Below, one piece after another: positions 20,324 through 29,085 of a stretch of 35,682 nt of DNA. The position numbers and the translations under genes are program-made. The notes under the pieces are model-generated. The model saw only the letters and a program-made list of their open reading frames with translations, ran no database searches and had not been told where the DNA came from. Origin of the DNA: Candidatus Methanophagales archaeon (GTDB lineage: Archaea > Halobacteriota > Syntropharchaeia > Alkanophagales > Methanospirareceae); NCBI GenBank assembly GCA_025435355.1, contig JANJFQ010000007.1, forward strand, positions 1 to 35,682. Direction: 5' to 3'. Numbering within the stretch: the stretch's first letter is position 1; each line of letters begins with the position of its first letter.

Positions 20324-21160
20324 TCATTCCTTCCTCCACGATATCATAGCAGTCCTCAGTTTATGCCTCAACCAGAGCGAACCATTCTCTTTTACCAGAT
20401 TCCCGGATAGGTACAATCGAAGTCTTTCTTCATCAGCTCCGGATACGTTCATCCAGGTCTTATAATGCTGAACCGCAGCTTCTAACTCAGGAAATTGCAT
20501 GTTATGGTTGGCGTCAATTATCTCAACGTTTGCATAAATGCCGAGCTGGTAAAGGATGTTGTAGAGATAAATGTAGTCAGGGCGTAGTCCCGGCTTTTCT
20601 CGATTAAACAAAGACCAGAGCGAGCTACCTTCTTTTTCGTTTCGGCGTCCTGCAACGATAAAGATGTAAACGCTGCGCTTAACAGCTTCGTTTATCTTTA
20701 CAAGTGCGTTTTTGATGTCCTTCATAACAAGTGAATGTGAAGCAATAACAACGTCATGTCCTTTGGCTTCTATGTCGTTTCCTATTTCTACGTCTTCCCA
20801 CTTCTTGGGTATGTAAGTTATGTTTTCCAGATTCTCCTTCGCTACATTCTCCTTCAAGCGAGCAAGCATGCCATTGGATGGTTCTACAACAGTCACGCCC
20901 TTCACATTCTTTGCAAGTGGTATCGCGGTAGTACCAGGACCTGCACCGATGTCAAGAACCCTGTAATCTGGTTCTATTTTTAGTCTTGACATAATCATTC
21001 CTGCACGGTCGCTCTGCTGCACCAGCTCCTCAAACCAGTCAACACGCTCATCCCAGAACTCAGGCATTCCTGCTCGTTGTCCCCAACGCGAGCCCTCTAT
21101 CGCATTATTCCACATTTCCGTCCAATCAAAATCTTCTATTGTTTTCATTTTCATCCCCAT
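20324..21160 (-). CDS. Class I SAM-dependent methyltransferase
   Basis: 278 aa; motif I DYRVLDIGAGPGTTAIPLAKNVKGVTVVEPSNGMLARLKEN. Overlaps the upstream ATPase gene; start may be at an internal Met. Confidence 0.88.
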   Translation of the reverse strand: MGMKMKTIEDFDWTEMWNNAIEGSRWGQRAGMPEFWDERVDWFEELVQQSDRAGMIMSRLKIEPDYRVLDIGAGPGTTAIPLAKNVKGVTVVEPSNGMLARLKENVAKENLENITYIPKKWEDVEIGNDIEAKGHDVVIASHSLVMKDIKNALVKINEAVKRSVYIFIVAGRRNEKEGSSLWSLFNREKPGLRPDYIYLYNILYQLGIYANVEIIDANHNMQFPELEAAVQHYKTWMNVSGADEERLRLYLSGNLVKENGSLWLRHKLRTAMISWRKE

Positions 21161-21932
21161 TTGGTTCCATAGAACGTATAGGCACGATATATGGTCTTCC
21201 TGACTCGTTCTTCACGACAGCCACAACGCCATAAACCTGTTTTAGGTTCTCAGGGTTTAATACCGAAGAAGGATTGCCAGCAGCAAAAATACTTCCCCCG
21301 TTCAGCATGACCATTTTGTCTGAGTACCTGGAACCGAGGTTTAGGTCATGGATGGCCATAATCGCGGAAATCTCCTTCGCTCTCACCAGATTTTTTATTG
21401 CACCCATCACGTCAAGCTGATGCCGTATGTCGAGATTTGAGGTAGGTTCGTCAAGCAAAAGAACGTCAGGCTCCTGCGCAAGTGCCCTCGCTATAAATAC
21501 TTTCTGTTGTTGTCCACCACTGATCTCGTTAATGTCGTGCATGGCGAGGTCTTCGATATTCAGTATCTGCAACACATCTAAAACCTTCTCTTCGTCTTTT
21601 TCGCTACTTCGCCAGCCAATGTGCGGGCGTCTACCCATGAGAACGGTATCAAAGACCGTAGCAGGAAAGGCATGACCAGCGGTTTGAGGAATATACCCCA
21701 ATTTTTTCGCCAGTTCCATTCTGCGCATCTCTTTTATCTCTCTTTCATCCAGCAGTATGCTTCCTTTCTGCGGTGCTAAAATCCTGTTTATACATCGAAT
21801 CAGCGTGGATTTTCCTGCTCCATTTGGACCCACGATACCGAGCATCTCCGATTGAGCAAGCTCCAGACATACACCCTTAAGTATGGGCACACTTGTGTAG
21901 CCAAATTCCACTTCTTTTATTTTTAGTTTCAT
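21126..21932 (-). CDS. ABC importer ATP-binding protein, FecE/BtuD type
   Basis: 268 aa; GPNGAGKSTLIRCINRIL, EISGGQQQKVFIARALAQEPDVLLLDEPTSNLDIRHQLDVM. Confidence 0.93.
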   Translation of the reverse strand: MKLKIKEVEFGYTSVPILKGVCLELAQSEMLGIVGPNGAGKSTLIRCINRILAPQKGSILLDEREIKEMRRMELAKKLGYIPQTAGHAFPATVFDTVLMGRRPHIGWRSSEKDEEKVLDVLQILNIEDLAMHDINEISGGQQQKVFIARALAQEPDVLLLDEPTSNLDIRHQLDVMGAIKNLVRAKEISAIMAIHDLNLGSRYSDKMVMLNGGSIFAAGNPSSVLNPENLKQVYGVVAVVKNESGRPYIVPIRSMEPNGDENENNRRF

Positions 21933-21959
21933 TTCTTTTCACCTCCTTCTTATTTTTCC

Positions 21960-23045
21960 TTACCAATACTCCCTCTTTCTTCTCATTATCAGGTAAAGGA
22001 ACAAAGGACCGCCCACGCAAGATGTTATGATTCCCACAGGAAGGATCACGGGCGCTATGATTCTTCTCGCAATGGTATCAGCACCGAGCAAAAAAGCAGC
22101 TCCGAAAAGACCAGATGCTGGAATTACAAATCTGTTATCCCCACCGATACATATACGAGTTATATGCGGAGCAACCAGCCCAATGAATCCAATCAGTCCG
22201 GTGAAGCACACAATGACTGCTGTAAGGAGGGATGCGATTATCATTACAACTATTCTATCACGCTCGACATTAACGCCAAGACCTTTTGCAGTTTCGTCTC
22301 CTGCACCCATTACATTGAGGTCCCATGATTTCCATATAAGCAGTGGAATGCAAACTCCAATCGTGAGAGATACCGCGGATAAATCGCTCCATGTAACTCT
22401 TCCAAGGTCCCCCATCATCCAGACTACCAGGTCCTTTAGCGCCTCAGCCTCAGAAAAGTAGTGAAGCAATGATGTGACCGCAGCAAAGATATACCCCATT
22501 GCAATACCTGCAAGTATCATCATTTCGGGCGTAGCCTTTTTAAATCGTGCCAATGCAAAGATAACACCTGCTGGTATCAGAGAGAAGAGGAATGCATTTC
22601 CTATCAAAAGAAACTTTCCACCAAAGAAGCCAACGCCAATGATAAAAGCAAGACCAGCACCTAATTGAGCACCGGCAGCAATTCCGATAGTAGTGGGACT
22701 TGCAAGAGGATTTCTCAAAATACCCTGCATCGCTGTTCCTGCAATTGCGAGTCCTATCCCAGCTAAAACGCCCATTACGATGCGAGGTAATCTCAACTTC
22801 CATACGATAATCCCTTCTGTTGTGTTACTGACATCTTGAAATAACCCGTGAAAGATTATGGAATACACCTCTGAGACTGTAATTGGATAAGAACCAAGCG
22901 TTGTGGATATGCCTGCGATAATAAATATTACGGTGATACAAGAAAGAATAAAGATAATCTTTCTTCCGATAAACTTTTTATATTGCTCTTTTATCTCTGC
23001 TCTTTTTGTTCCTATTTCAGTTATCGCCTCGCTGCTTGACGTCAT
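21960..23045 (-). CDS. ABC importer permease, FecCD/BtuC type
   Basis: 361 aa; LRLPRIVMGVLAGIGLAIAGTAMQGILRNPLASPTTIGIAAGAQLGA, GLIGFIGLVAPHITRICIGGDNR. Confidence 0.94.
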   Translation of the reverse strand: MTSSSEAITEIGTKRAEIKEQYKKFIGRKIIFILSCITVIFIIAGISTTLGSYPITVSEVYSIIFHGLFQDVSNTTEGIIVWKLRLPRIVMGVLAGIGLAIAGTAMQGILRNPLASPTTIGIAAGAQLGAGLAFIIGVGFFGGKFLLIGNAFLFSLIPAGVIFALARFKKATPEMMILAGIAMGYIFAAVTSLLHYFSEAEALKDLVVWMMGDLGRVTWSDLSAVSLTIGVCIPLLIWKSWDLNVMGAGDETAKGLGVNVERDRIVVMIIASLLTAVIVCFTGLIGFIGLVAPHITRICIGGDNRFVIPASGLFGAAFLLGADTIARRIIAPVILPVGIITSCVGGPLFLYLIMRRKREYW

Positions 23046-23162
23046 TTTTAGTTCTTACCCCGCTTCAGAATATACCTTATTCACCTTCACTTCTTCGCCT
23101 TCGCTTCCACATATTCACGTCTTTTTTCCTACTTATCTGCAAAAGATAATATCTCATTATAT

Positions 23163-23176
23163 GATTTTCGGTTTTT
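23163..23176 (-). promoter_or_regulatory. Putative BRE/TATA-type core promoter upstream of fecC (AAAAACCGAAAATC + ATATAAT)
   Basis: Same 14-mer gattttcggttttt (plus strand) at 23163, 26161 and 29266, each upstream of a transporter gene. Confidence 0.5.
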
Positions 23177-23279
23177 ATCGAATTCGTGGATGGGTAACTA
23201 TAAAAATAGGATAACTTTTTATTCCTATTTCTCTTCTCGATATTATTTTACTATTTTTAACACCTTCTTTTACCATGTT

Positions 23280-23432
23280 CTCCTGCAAACATTCCAGCAT
23301 GCTCTTAGATGGGTCTATCACTGTTATACTCTTCACCCGCTTTGCTCTCTTGTCCCAGAAACTACCCGCAGGGGCTTATCGAGTTCGAGAGTTCTCTTCC
23401 ATAGCGAACTCGATCTCATCGTCTTCCACAAC
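23280..23432 (-). pseudogene. SAM-methyltransferase relic (post-motif-I part)
   Basis: Reverse-strand reading APAGSFWDKRAKRVKSITVIDPSKSMLECLQENMVKEGVKN matches FWDERV... and KNVKGVTVVEPSNGMLARLKENVAKENLEN of the intact methyltransferase. Confidence 0.6.
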
Positions 23433-23492
23433 TCATTTTATTTCCGCCCTTTTTGTTCCTGTTCCAGTTATCAGCTCGCTGCTCGATGTCAT
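23433..23492 (-). repeat. fecC 5'-end relic forming a 19-codon ORF (copy after PBP-D)
   Basis: MTSSSELITGTGTKRAEIK*; preceded by GGTGAATAAA. Confidence 0.75.
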
Positions 23493-23502
23493 TTTATTCA
23501 CC

Positions 23503-24603
23503 TCAAATTGGTTCTTCTGGATACACGAACACACCTTTCTTATCCAGATCAATGTCCAGTCCCTGGAATTCGGTCAGATATTCTTGATGGATTGCCTTTG
23601 GGTCTAAATTTTCGAAGAGGGTAGAATTGAACCACTTTGCCTGGTATGCTATTTGGACGAAGGCTCTGCAACTATTAGAGACGGTACCGCAGATCTCAGA
23701 GGATATTATGTAAACACTTCCATTTTTTACTATAATATCCGGGTTTTGCGCTGCTACCTTTTCAGGATCCACAAAACCACCTGCACCGGGAAAGATGTCA
23801 ATGCCACCTGTAAAATCAATGTACGAATGCGTACCAGCTACTGACTTGTACTTAGTGCTGGACTCATAGTATACCTTTGGTTTATATCCGTCTGGAGGAA
23901 TATTTTCTACCCTCTCTTCAATCGAATTCAGAATATTCTCATAGAAATCAATGAGTTCTTCGGCTTCAGTCCTTTTATCAAGGATGTATCCAAGCTTTTC
24001 CGCTTCCACTAAGTAAATGTCTGGTTGATTAAAGTTTAAACGAAAAATCGTGATGCCCACTGCTTCGCATGCATCCTGAACTGGATCAAATCTAACACCA
24101 AAGCCGGCATGTAGAATGACAGCATCTGGATGCAGCTCTAATATTGCTTCAATATCTGGCGTGAAGCATCCAACATTTGGGACCTCACTGAGCTCCGGGT
24201 AGAACACTTGATCTGTGTAACCCATACCAACTATCGTTTCTTCTATCGGCACCTTAAGAGAGCGCATTGTTTCAACAGGGTGCAAGAAAAGGGGGATGAT
24301 TCTCTCTATTGGTCTATAGATTGTTACACTTCTCCCTTGGGTATCCTCAATCGTCTTCGACTTTCCACCCCAATATGCATACACCCACGAAGCATCTCCA
24401 ACGTCATCTAAAGTATAAGTTTCCTCATCAAGCATATATGGAAGAATTGCATTCACAAGCTCTTCCTCTGTTAGTTCGTCATTTCCATCAGCATCACATG
24501 GTATTTTCTTTTCATATGCAGTCGCAGGCGTGATTGCCAGCGGCACCGCAGATGCAAGAAGCACCATTACCAATGCAATAGATAATATTTCTTTCTTTCT
24601 CAT
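23503..24603 (-). CDS. FecB-like substrate-binding protein with N-terminal EF-hand/dockerin-like segment (PBP-D)
   Basis: 366 aa; signal peptide, CDADGNDELTEEELVNAILPYMLDE, GRSVTIYRPIERIIPL, IEAILELHPDAVILH. Confidence 0.88.
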   Translation of the reverse strand: MRKKEILSIALVMVLLASAVPLAITPATAYEKKIPCDADGNDELTEEELVNAILPYMLDEETYTLDDVGDASWVYAYWGGKSKTIEDTQGRSVTIYRPIERIIPLFLHPVETMRSLKVPIEETIVGMGYTDQVFYPELSEVPNVGCFTPDIEAILELHPDAVILHAGFGVRFDPVQDACEAVGITIFRLNFNQPDIYLVEAEKLGYILDKRTEAEELIDFYENILNSIEERVENIPPDGYKPKVYYESSTKYKSVAGTHSYIDFTGGIDIFPGAGGFVDPEKVAAQNPDIIVKNGSVYIISSEICGTVSNSCRAFVQIAYQAKWFNSTLFENLDPKAIHQEYLTEFQGLDIDLDKKGVFVYPEEPI

Positions 24604-24624
24604 TCCACATCACCCCCTATTTTT

Positions 24625-24712
24625 GCTCTGCAATAATCCTTCAAACATTTCATGTTTTCACATTGCTCTTTTTTCTCGCTGCTTGTTCCTGTACTTTCTA
24701 CTGTTATCACAT
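24625..24712 (-). repeat. Diverged fecC-relic-like spacer between PBP-C and PBP-D
   Basis: Reverse strand ...gagcaatgtgaaaacatgaaatgtttgaaggattattgcagagcaaaa aligns with gaggaatacggaaaatatgaaaggtttgaaggattactgcggagcaaa in the relic after PBP-B. Confidence 0.5.
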
Positions 24713-24714
24713 TC

Positions 24715-25965
24715 TTACCTCCCCTCTGGATACTTCTCCGGATGATACACGAAGACACCATGCTCGCTCACATTAAAGTTCAGATGGTGGAACCTATCTA
24801 GATATTCCTGATGAATCGCAGCAGGATCTAAATCCTCGAAGAGCTTTGGATGGAACCATTTTGCATAGTATGCATTGCCTATAAGGTGTCCTGGTCCGAT
24901 CTGAAGATGTCCACAATCGATGATGTAAACGCTCCCGTTCTTCACTGCATTGACCTCAGCCAAAACATCACGGTTCATGATTTCTTCTCTTATCGCCTTC
25001 ACTTCTGACGGGTCATCCAAACCATAGCCCATGTTAGTTTCTCCATACATAGACTCTGTTTTGACGATTATATTGGGATTCTGGTCTGCCACCCATTCAG
25101 GACTTACCTTAGCCGACCATTTTGTTGGACCCGGCAACGAAGCAGCTATGTTCCTTCCTCCAGCTATCTCACATTCACGCACTTGGCGAAAAGCCCCCAT
25201 GGACTCTTACCAGTTTCAATATATACCAGCGGCTTCTCATCCTCCGAAAGCCCTACCGTTTTGTCTTTGATGGTATTTATCTCCTCTTCGTAAAAATCAA
25301 TGAGTTCTTCAGCTTCGTCCTCTCTATCAAGGATATATCCAAGCTTTCTCACCGTTTCTGCGAAGACCTCTGGCTCACCCACGTTTAGACAAATAATTGT
25401 AACGCCCGGGAGTTTCTCCTCGAAATATCTCTTGCTTGATTCTTGGAAATCTGTCCATATCTATCCATGGGTAGATAGCGTCAGGATTAACGCTAAGTAC
25501 CGCCTCGTAGTCCATTCCCCATTGGAATGGATATCCAACCGGTGGCAATTTGCTAATCTCTGGAAAAAAGACAGTCAGCGTCGCGGTGTATCTGTCGATA
25601 CCAATGAGCTTATCTCTTGCACCGAGTGCCCTCACTATTTCAGCGTTATCAACCCATCCTGTGACTATGCGTTTTATTGGCTTATAGATTGTCACATCTT
25701 CTCCAAGCATGTCTGTAATCGTCTTCGGCTTTCCACCCCAGTATGCATATACCCACGAGGCATCTCCTACGTCATCCAATGTGAAATCTCCTTCGTCAAG
25801 CATGTATGGAAGAATTGCATTCACAAGCTCTTCCTTCGTTAGTTCGTCATTTTCATCGGCATCACATGATATTCCTGCTTCTTGTGCACCCGCAGGCGTA
25901 ACTGCCATCGGCACCACATATGCAAGAAGCGCTATTATCAATATACAAGACACTATTTTCTTCAT
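24715..25965 (-). pseudogene. FecB-like substrate-binding protein broken by two compensating frame changes (PBP-C)
   Basis: Three overlapping minus ORFs (25375..25965, 25164..25382, 24715..25200) together give one full-length paralog; reading frame shifts near 25440 and near 25170-25200 and returns to the original frame. Confidence 0.75.
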
Positions 25966-25969
25966 TCTA

Positions 25970-26252
25970 CGTCACCTCCTATTTATAACCCCTCTTCTTC
26001 TTTCACCTTCGTCCCATATCGCATCATGCAAGGGGTGCCATATACCCCTCTCTCTCTCATCTTAGCCATTTCTTTCTTACCCCCTATCCCACCTATCTTT
26101 CCCTCCTTCATCTTAACTCTATGTGAATTATTAACAAGTTTCTGTTAAAATTAATAAAAAGATTTTCGGTTTTTGCATTATAAATGAAAATTCATATTAT
26201 ACATTGCTATTTTTCTATATCTTTTCTTAAACCTTTTCCCAGAACCAACCCA
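25970..26252 (-). promoter_or_regulatory. Upstream/leader region of PBP-C, direct repeat of 29086..29362
   Basis: Near-identical stretches, e.g. acctccttcatcttaactctatgtgaattattaacaa and aataaaaagattttcggtttttgcattataaa. Confidence 0.7.
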
Positions 26253-26306
26253 GAGGGTGTAGAAAGAAAAAAGATGCGCAGATGGCTACGTAGCATCGTG
26301 TTTAGG

Positions 26307-26323
26307 GTAACAGAATCTGTTAC
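26307..26323. promoter_or_regulatory. 17-nt near-perfect palindrome GTAACAGAATCTGTTAC
   Basis: 8-bp inverted arms around one central base, upstream of the TA pair; possible operator. Confidence 0.35.
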
Positions 26324-26478
26324 TTCGGATTAAAAGATAGGGAAATACTAGGAACAAAACTTAAGTTTGTTTATCTTTCCAAGAAGAGGTTCTTCGATTT
26401 CAATCCTGTTTCAATCTCAAACCTCGAAGTTAAGGTTTTTTATATGATTAGCATCTAATTATTATATGGTGATAGTTT

Positions 26479-26781
26479 ATGGCTCAAACGGTGATAGATA
26501 TAGGCATAGAAGATAAGTTATTGGAATTGGTAGAAAAAATAGCAAAAATACAGCATAGAAGTAAATCAGAGGTCATAAGAGATAGTATTTACAGATATGC
26601 TAAATCTTTTCTTACAATGGAAGAGCTCAAAAAAATAGCAATTGAAAAGTACTCAAATGGAGATATGAACTTTGATGAGTTAGCAAGGATAATCGGGTAC
26701 GAAGAAGCGCTAACATTTCAAGTTGGTTCAAAGACGATTAAGGAGAGCATAGAACTTGCGGACAAATTGTTCAAAGATTAA
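26479..26781 (+). CDS. RHH/CopG-like (UPF0175-type) antitoxin
   Basis: 100 aa; IAKIQHRSKSEVIRDSIYRYA, followed by MNFDELARIIGYEEALTFQV; overlaps a PIN gene. Confidence 0.7.
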   Translation: MAQTVIDIGIEDKLLELVEKIAKIQHRSKSEVIRDSIYRYAKSFLTMEELKKIAIEKYSNGDMNFDELARIIGYEEALTFQVGSKTIKESIELADKLFKD

Positions 26782-27280
26782 GATTGTTGCAGACACTTCT
26801 TCGTTGATTTCGTTGCAAACCGGTGATCTTTTAGCACTATCAGTAGAACTATTCGATATATCAATTCCAGAAATTGTTGTAACCGAGCTAAAAGGGGTAG
26901 CTGGTTTTAATGATACACATGGAAAAAGTGCAAGAAATGTGCTGAAGTTGATAAAAGAAAATAGAATTAGCGTCAAAGAACTTATTGTTATTTCAGAAAC
27001 AGAATCAAGGGTAGATGTGGGAGAGATGGATTGTTTGACTCTATGTAAACAGGAGCAGATACCTATGCTTGTAACTGATGACTGGAAGGCATTACCAAAA
27101 CTAATCGAAAAATCTGCATCCATAAATGTTGTGGTCTCCGCATTTGTTATTCGCTCTCTACTAAACAACCACATGCTAACCCGAGATGGTGCAAAAGCAG
27201 TATTGGACAAGATTGCACACGATAGGGATTGGCTTGAATCGAAGATTTATGAAGAATCGAAGAAATGGTTAACAAAATGA
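26756..27280 (+). CDS. PIN-domain-like (DUF3368-type) toxin nuclease
   Basis: 174 aa, TTG start; IVADTSSLISLQ, VTELKG, GEMDCLTL, PMLVTDDWKA. Confidence 0.78.
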   Translation: MRTNCSKIKIVADTSSLISLQTGDLLALSVELFDISIPEIVVTELKGVAGFNDTHGKSARNVLKLIKENRISVKELIVISETESRVDVGEMDCLTLCKQEQIPMLVTDDWKALPKLIEKSASINVVVSAFVIRSLLNNHMLTRDGAKAVLDKIAHDRDWLESKIYEESKKWLTK

Positions 27281-27457
27281 GATCAACCGATCTTGTCGCT
27301 CCCATTTTTCTTTCAACACCAAAGGTTTATAAACAAAATAGCAACATTTGACCCCGATTTCAAAAGGGTTGATTTCTTGGAGGTTATTACGCCGGAATAA
27401 TACATTTCCTTCCGTTTATTTATACCTTTTTAAGTACCAACAAGATAACTATTTCAC

Positions 27458-27592
27458 ATGGAAAAAATACCTTCATGGATTGAAAGATTGCTTCTGCCAA
27501 AAGCAAGGATTCCTGTGATGGAGAAGATGGCAGAGTTCGAAGTCCGGCTTGCCAAACTTGAAAAGAAGTTAAGCGTGCATGCAAAGATTTAA
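27458..27592 (+). CDS. Small protein MEKIPSWIERLLLPKARIPVMEKMAEFEVRLAKLEKKLSVHAKI (44 aa)
   Basis: Own translation; amphipathic/coiled-coil-like; not in ORF track (below length cut-off). Downstream of the TA pair on the same strand. Confidence 0.5.
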   Translation: MEKIPSWIERLLLPKARIPVMEKMAEFEVRLAKLEKKLSVHAKI

Positions 27593-27598
27593 TGATTA

Positions 27599-27823
27599 TC
27601 ACATTTTTTCTGTATTCCTTGATTCTAACGCGTCCGCAACCACATCAATCGTGTTTGAGGGACCAAAACCTGATCTAGGAAATAGGAAAACAGCATCTGG
27701 ACGTAGCCCCAATATTGCTTTGCTCCGCAGTAATCCTTCAAACCTTTCATATTTTCCGTATTCCTCTTTTATTTCCGCCCTTTTTGTTCCTGTTTCAGTT
27801 ATCAGCTCGCTGCTCGATGCCAT
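27599..27823 (-). pseudogene. Composite relic: fecC N-terminus fused to a binding-protein fragment
   Basis: MASSSELITETGTKRAEIKEEYGKYERFEGLL matches FecC N-terminus MTSSSEAITEIGTKRAEIKEQYKKF; it continues ILGLRPDAVFLFPRSGFGPSNTIDVVADAL, which resembles a PBP segment. Confidence 0.6.
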
Positions 27824-27833
27824 TTTATTCACC

Positions 27834-29081
27834 TCAAATTGTTTCTTCTGGATACACAAACACACCTTGCTTATCCAGATCAATGTCCAGTCCCTGGAAT
27901 CTCGTCAGATATTCTTGATGGAGCGCTTTTGGATCTAAATCGCCGAAGAGAGTGGAATTGAAGCATTTTGCCAAGTATGCTGGTCCTACAGAGTGATGTG
28001 TACTGGAAAAGAGTCTTTGGCCGAGCAGATAAACTTTGTCGCTATTCACCGCTGATATATTTTCCCATCCTGGGTGGTTCATGATTATATCTCTCACATC
28101 CTCCATCTCTGCTTCTGTTGGCTTATCCGTCCTATAGTCTATTACAGATGTGCCCGCTATTATGATGTCCGGATTCTGCTCTATCACCCACTCAGAATTT
28201 ACATCAGGAGAGCCTGAAGTATCTGTCCCGATATCAGCAGCGATGTTAATGCCACCAGCACTCACGATCGCTTCATGAATGACATTCAAGCGATTAACGG
28301 TGGAGTACCTCGTCGGAAAAAAACTGGGAAGCGTGTAGAACACCCTCGGTTTATCATCAGAAAGCGTCTCCACCTTCTCTTTAATCTGATCCAGGCATTC
28401 CTCTTGGAAATCAAATAGGTCTCCTGCTTCCTCTTCTCTATCAAGGATATATCCAAGCTTTCTCACATAATCGTTATAGACATCTGGCTTGCAACCCATG
28501 TATGAACAGCTCATACGGACCACTGTGACACTAGGGGCAATAGACTCAATCTTATCAGCGACTTCATCACTACGCTCTTCTCCATACACAAAAACGACTT
28601 CTGGTTGGAGCCCTACTATCTTCTCATAATCATAGATACCACCATAACCACCTCCAACGCTAGGCAAATCCGCGAGTTCTTGAAAAAATATCTTCTTTTT
28701 TGCAAGGTCCCCAATCACGCCGACGATTTTATCTGTTGCCTTAAGTGACCGTATTACCTCAGTAACATAGCTGCTAAGTGGAATAATGCGTTCCAGTGGT
28801 CTATAGAACGTCACCGTTCTATCAGCCTGATCTACAATCGTCTTCAGCTCCCCATCCCAGTATGCATATACCCACGAAGCATCTCCCACATCATCTAAAG
28901 AGTATTCTCCCTCATCAAGCATATACGGAAGAATTGCATTCACAAGCTCATCCTTCGTTAGTTCATTGTCTCCATCATCACAGGGTATTTTCTTTTCGTA
29001 TGCAACCGCAGGCATAACCACCAGCGGCATCGCAGATGCAAGAAGCACCATTACCAATACCAATCCTAACATCCTTTTCAT
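27834..29081 (-). CDS. FecB-like substrate-binding protein with N-terminal EF-hand/dockerin-like segment (PBP-B)
   Basis: 415 aa; CDDGDNELTKDELVNAILPYMLDEGEYSLDDVGDASWVYAYWDG, IVGLQPEVVFVYG. Confidence 0.88.
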   Translation of the reverse strand: MKRMLGLVLVMVLLASAMPLVVMPAVAYEKKIPCDDGDNELTKDELVNAILPYMLDEGEYSLDDVGDASWVYAYWDGELKTIVDQADRTVTFYRPLERIIPLSSYVTEVIRSLKATDKIVGVIGDLAKKKIFFQELADLPSVGGGYGGIYDYEKIVGLQPEVVFVYGEERSDEVADKIESIAPSVTVVRMSCSYMGCKPDVYNDYVRKLGYILDREEEAGDLFDFQEECLDQIKEKVETLSDDKPRVFYTLPSFFPTRYSTVNRLNVIHEAIVSAGGINIAADIGTDTSGSPDVNSEWVIEQNPDIIIAGTSVIDYRTDKPTEAEMEDVRDIIMNHPGWENISAVNSDKVYLLGQRLFSSTHHSVGPAYLAKCFNSTLFGDLDPKALHQEYLTRFQGLDIDLDKQGVFVYPEETI

Positions 29082-29085
29082 CCCA

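Noticed and set aside
26395-26440. CRISPR-like string gatttcaatcctgtttcaatctcaaac
   Set aside because: Only one short, imperfect internal repetition; no spaced array and no cas genes.
27420-27602. Minus ORF 60 aa at 27420..27602
   Set aside because: Antisense shadow of the 44-aa IPSWIERLLLPK ORF; no supporting start context.
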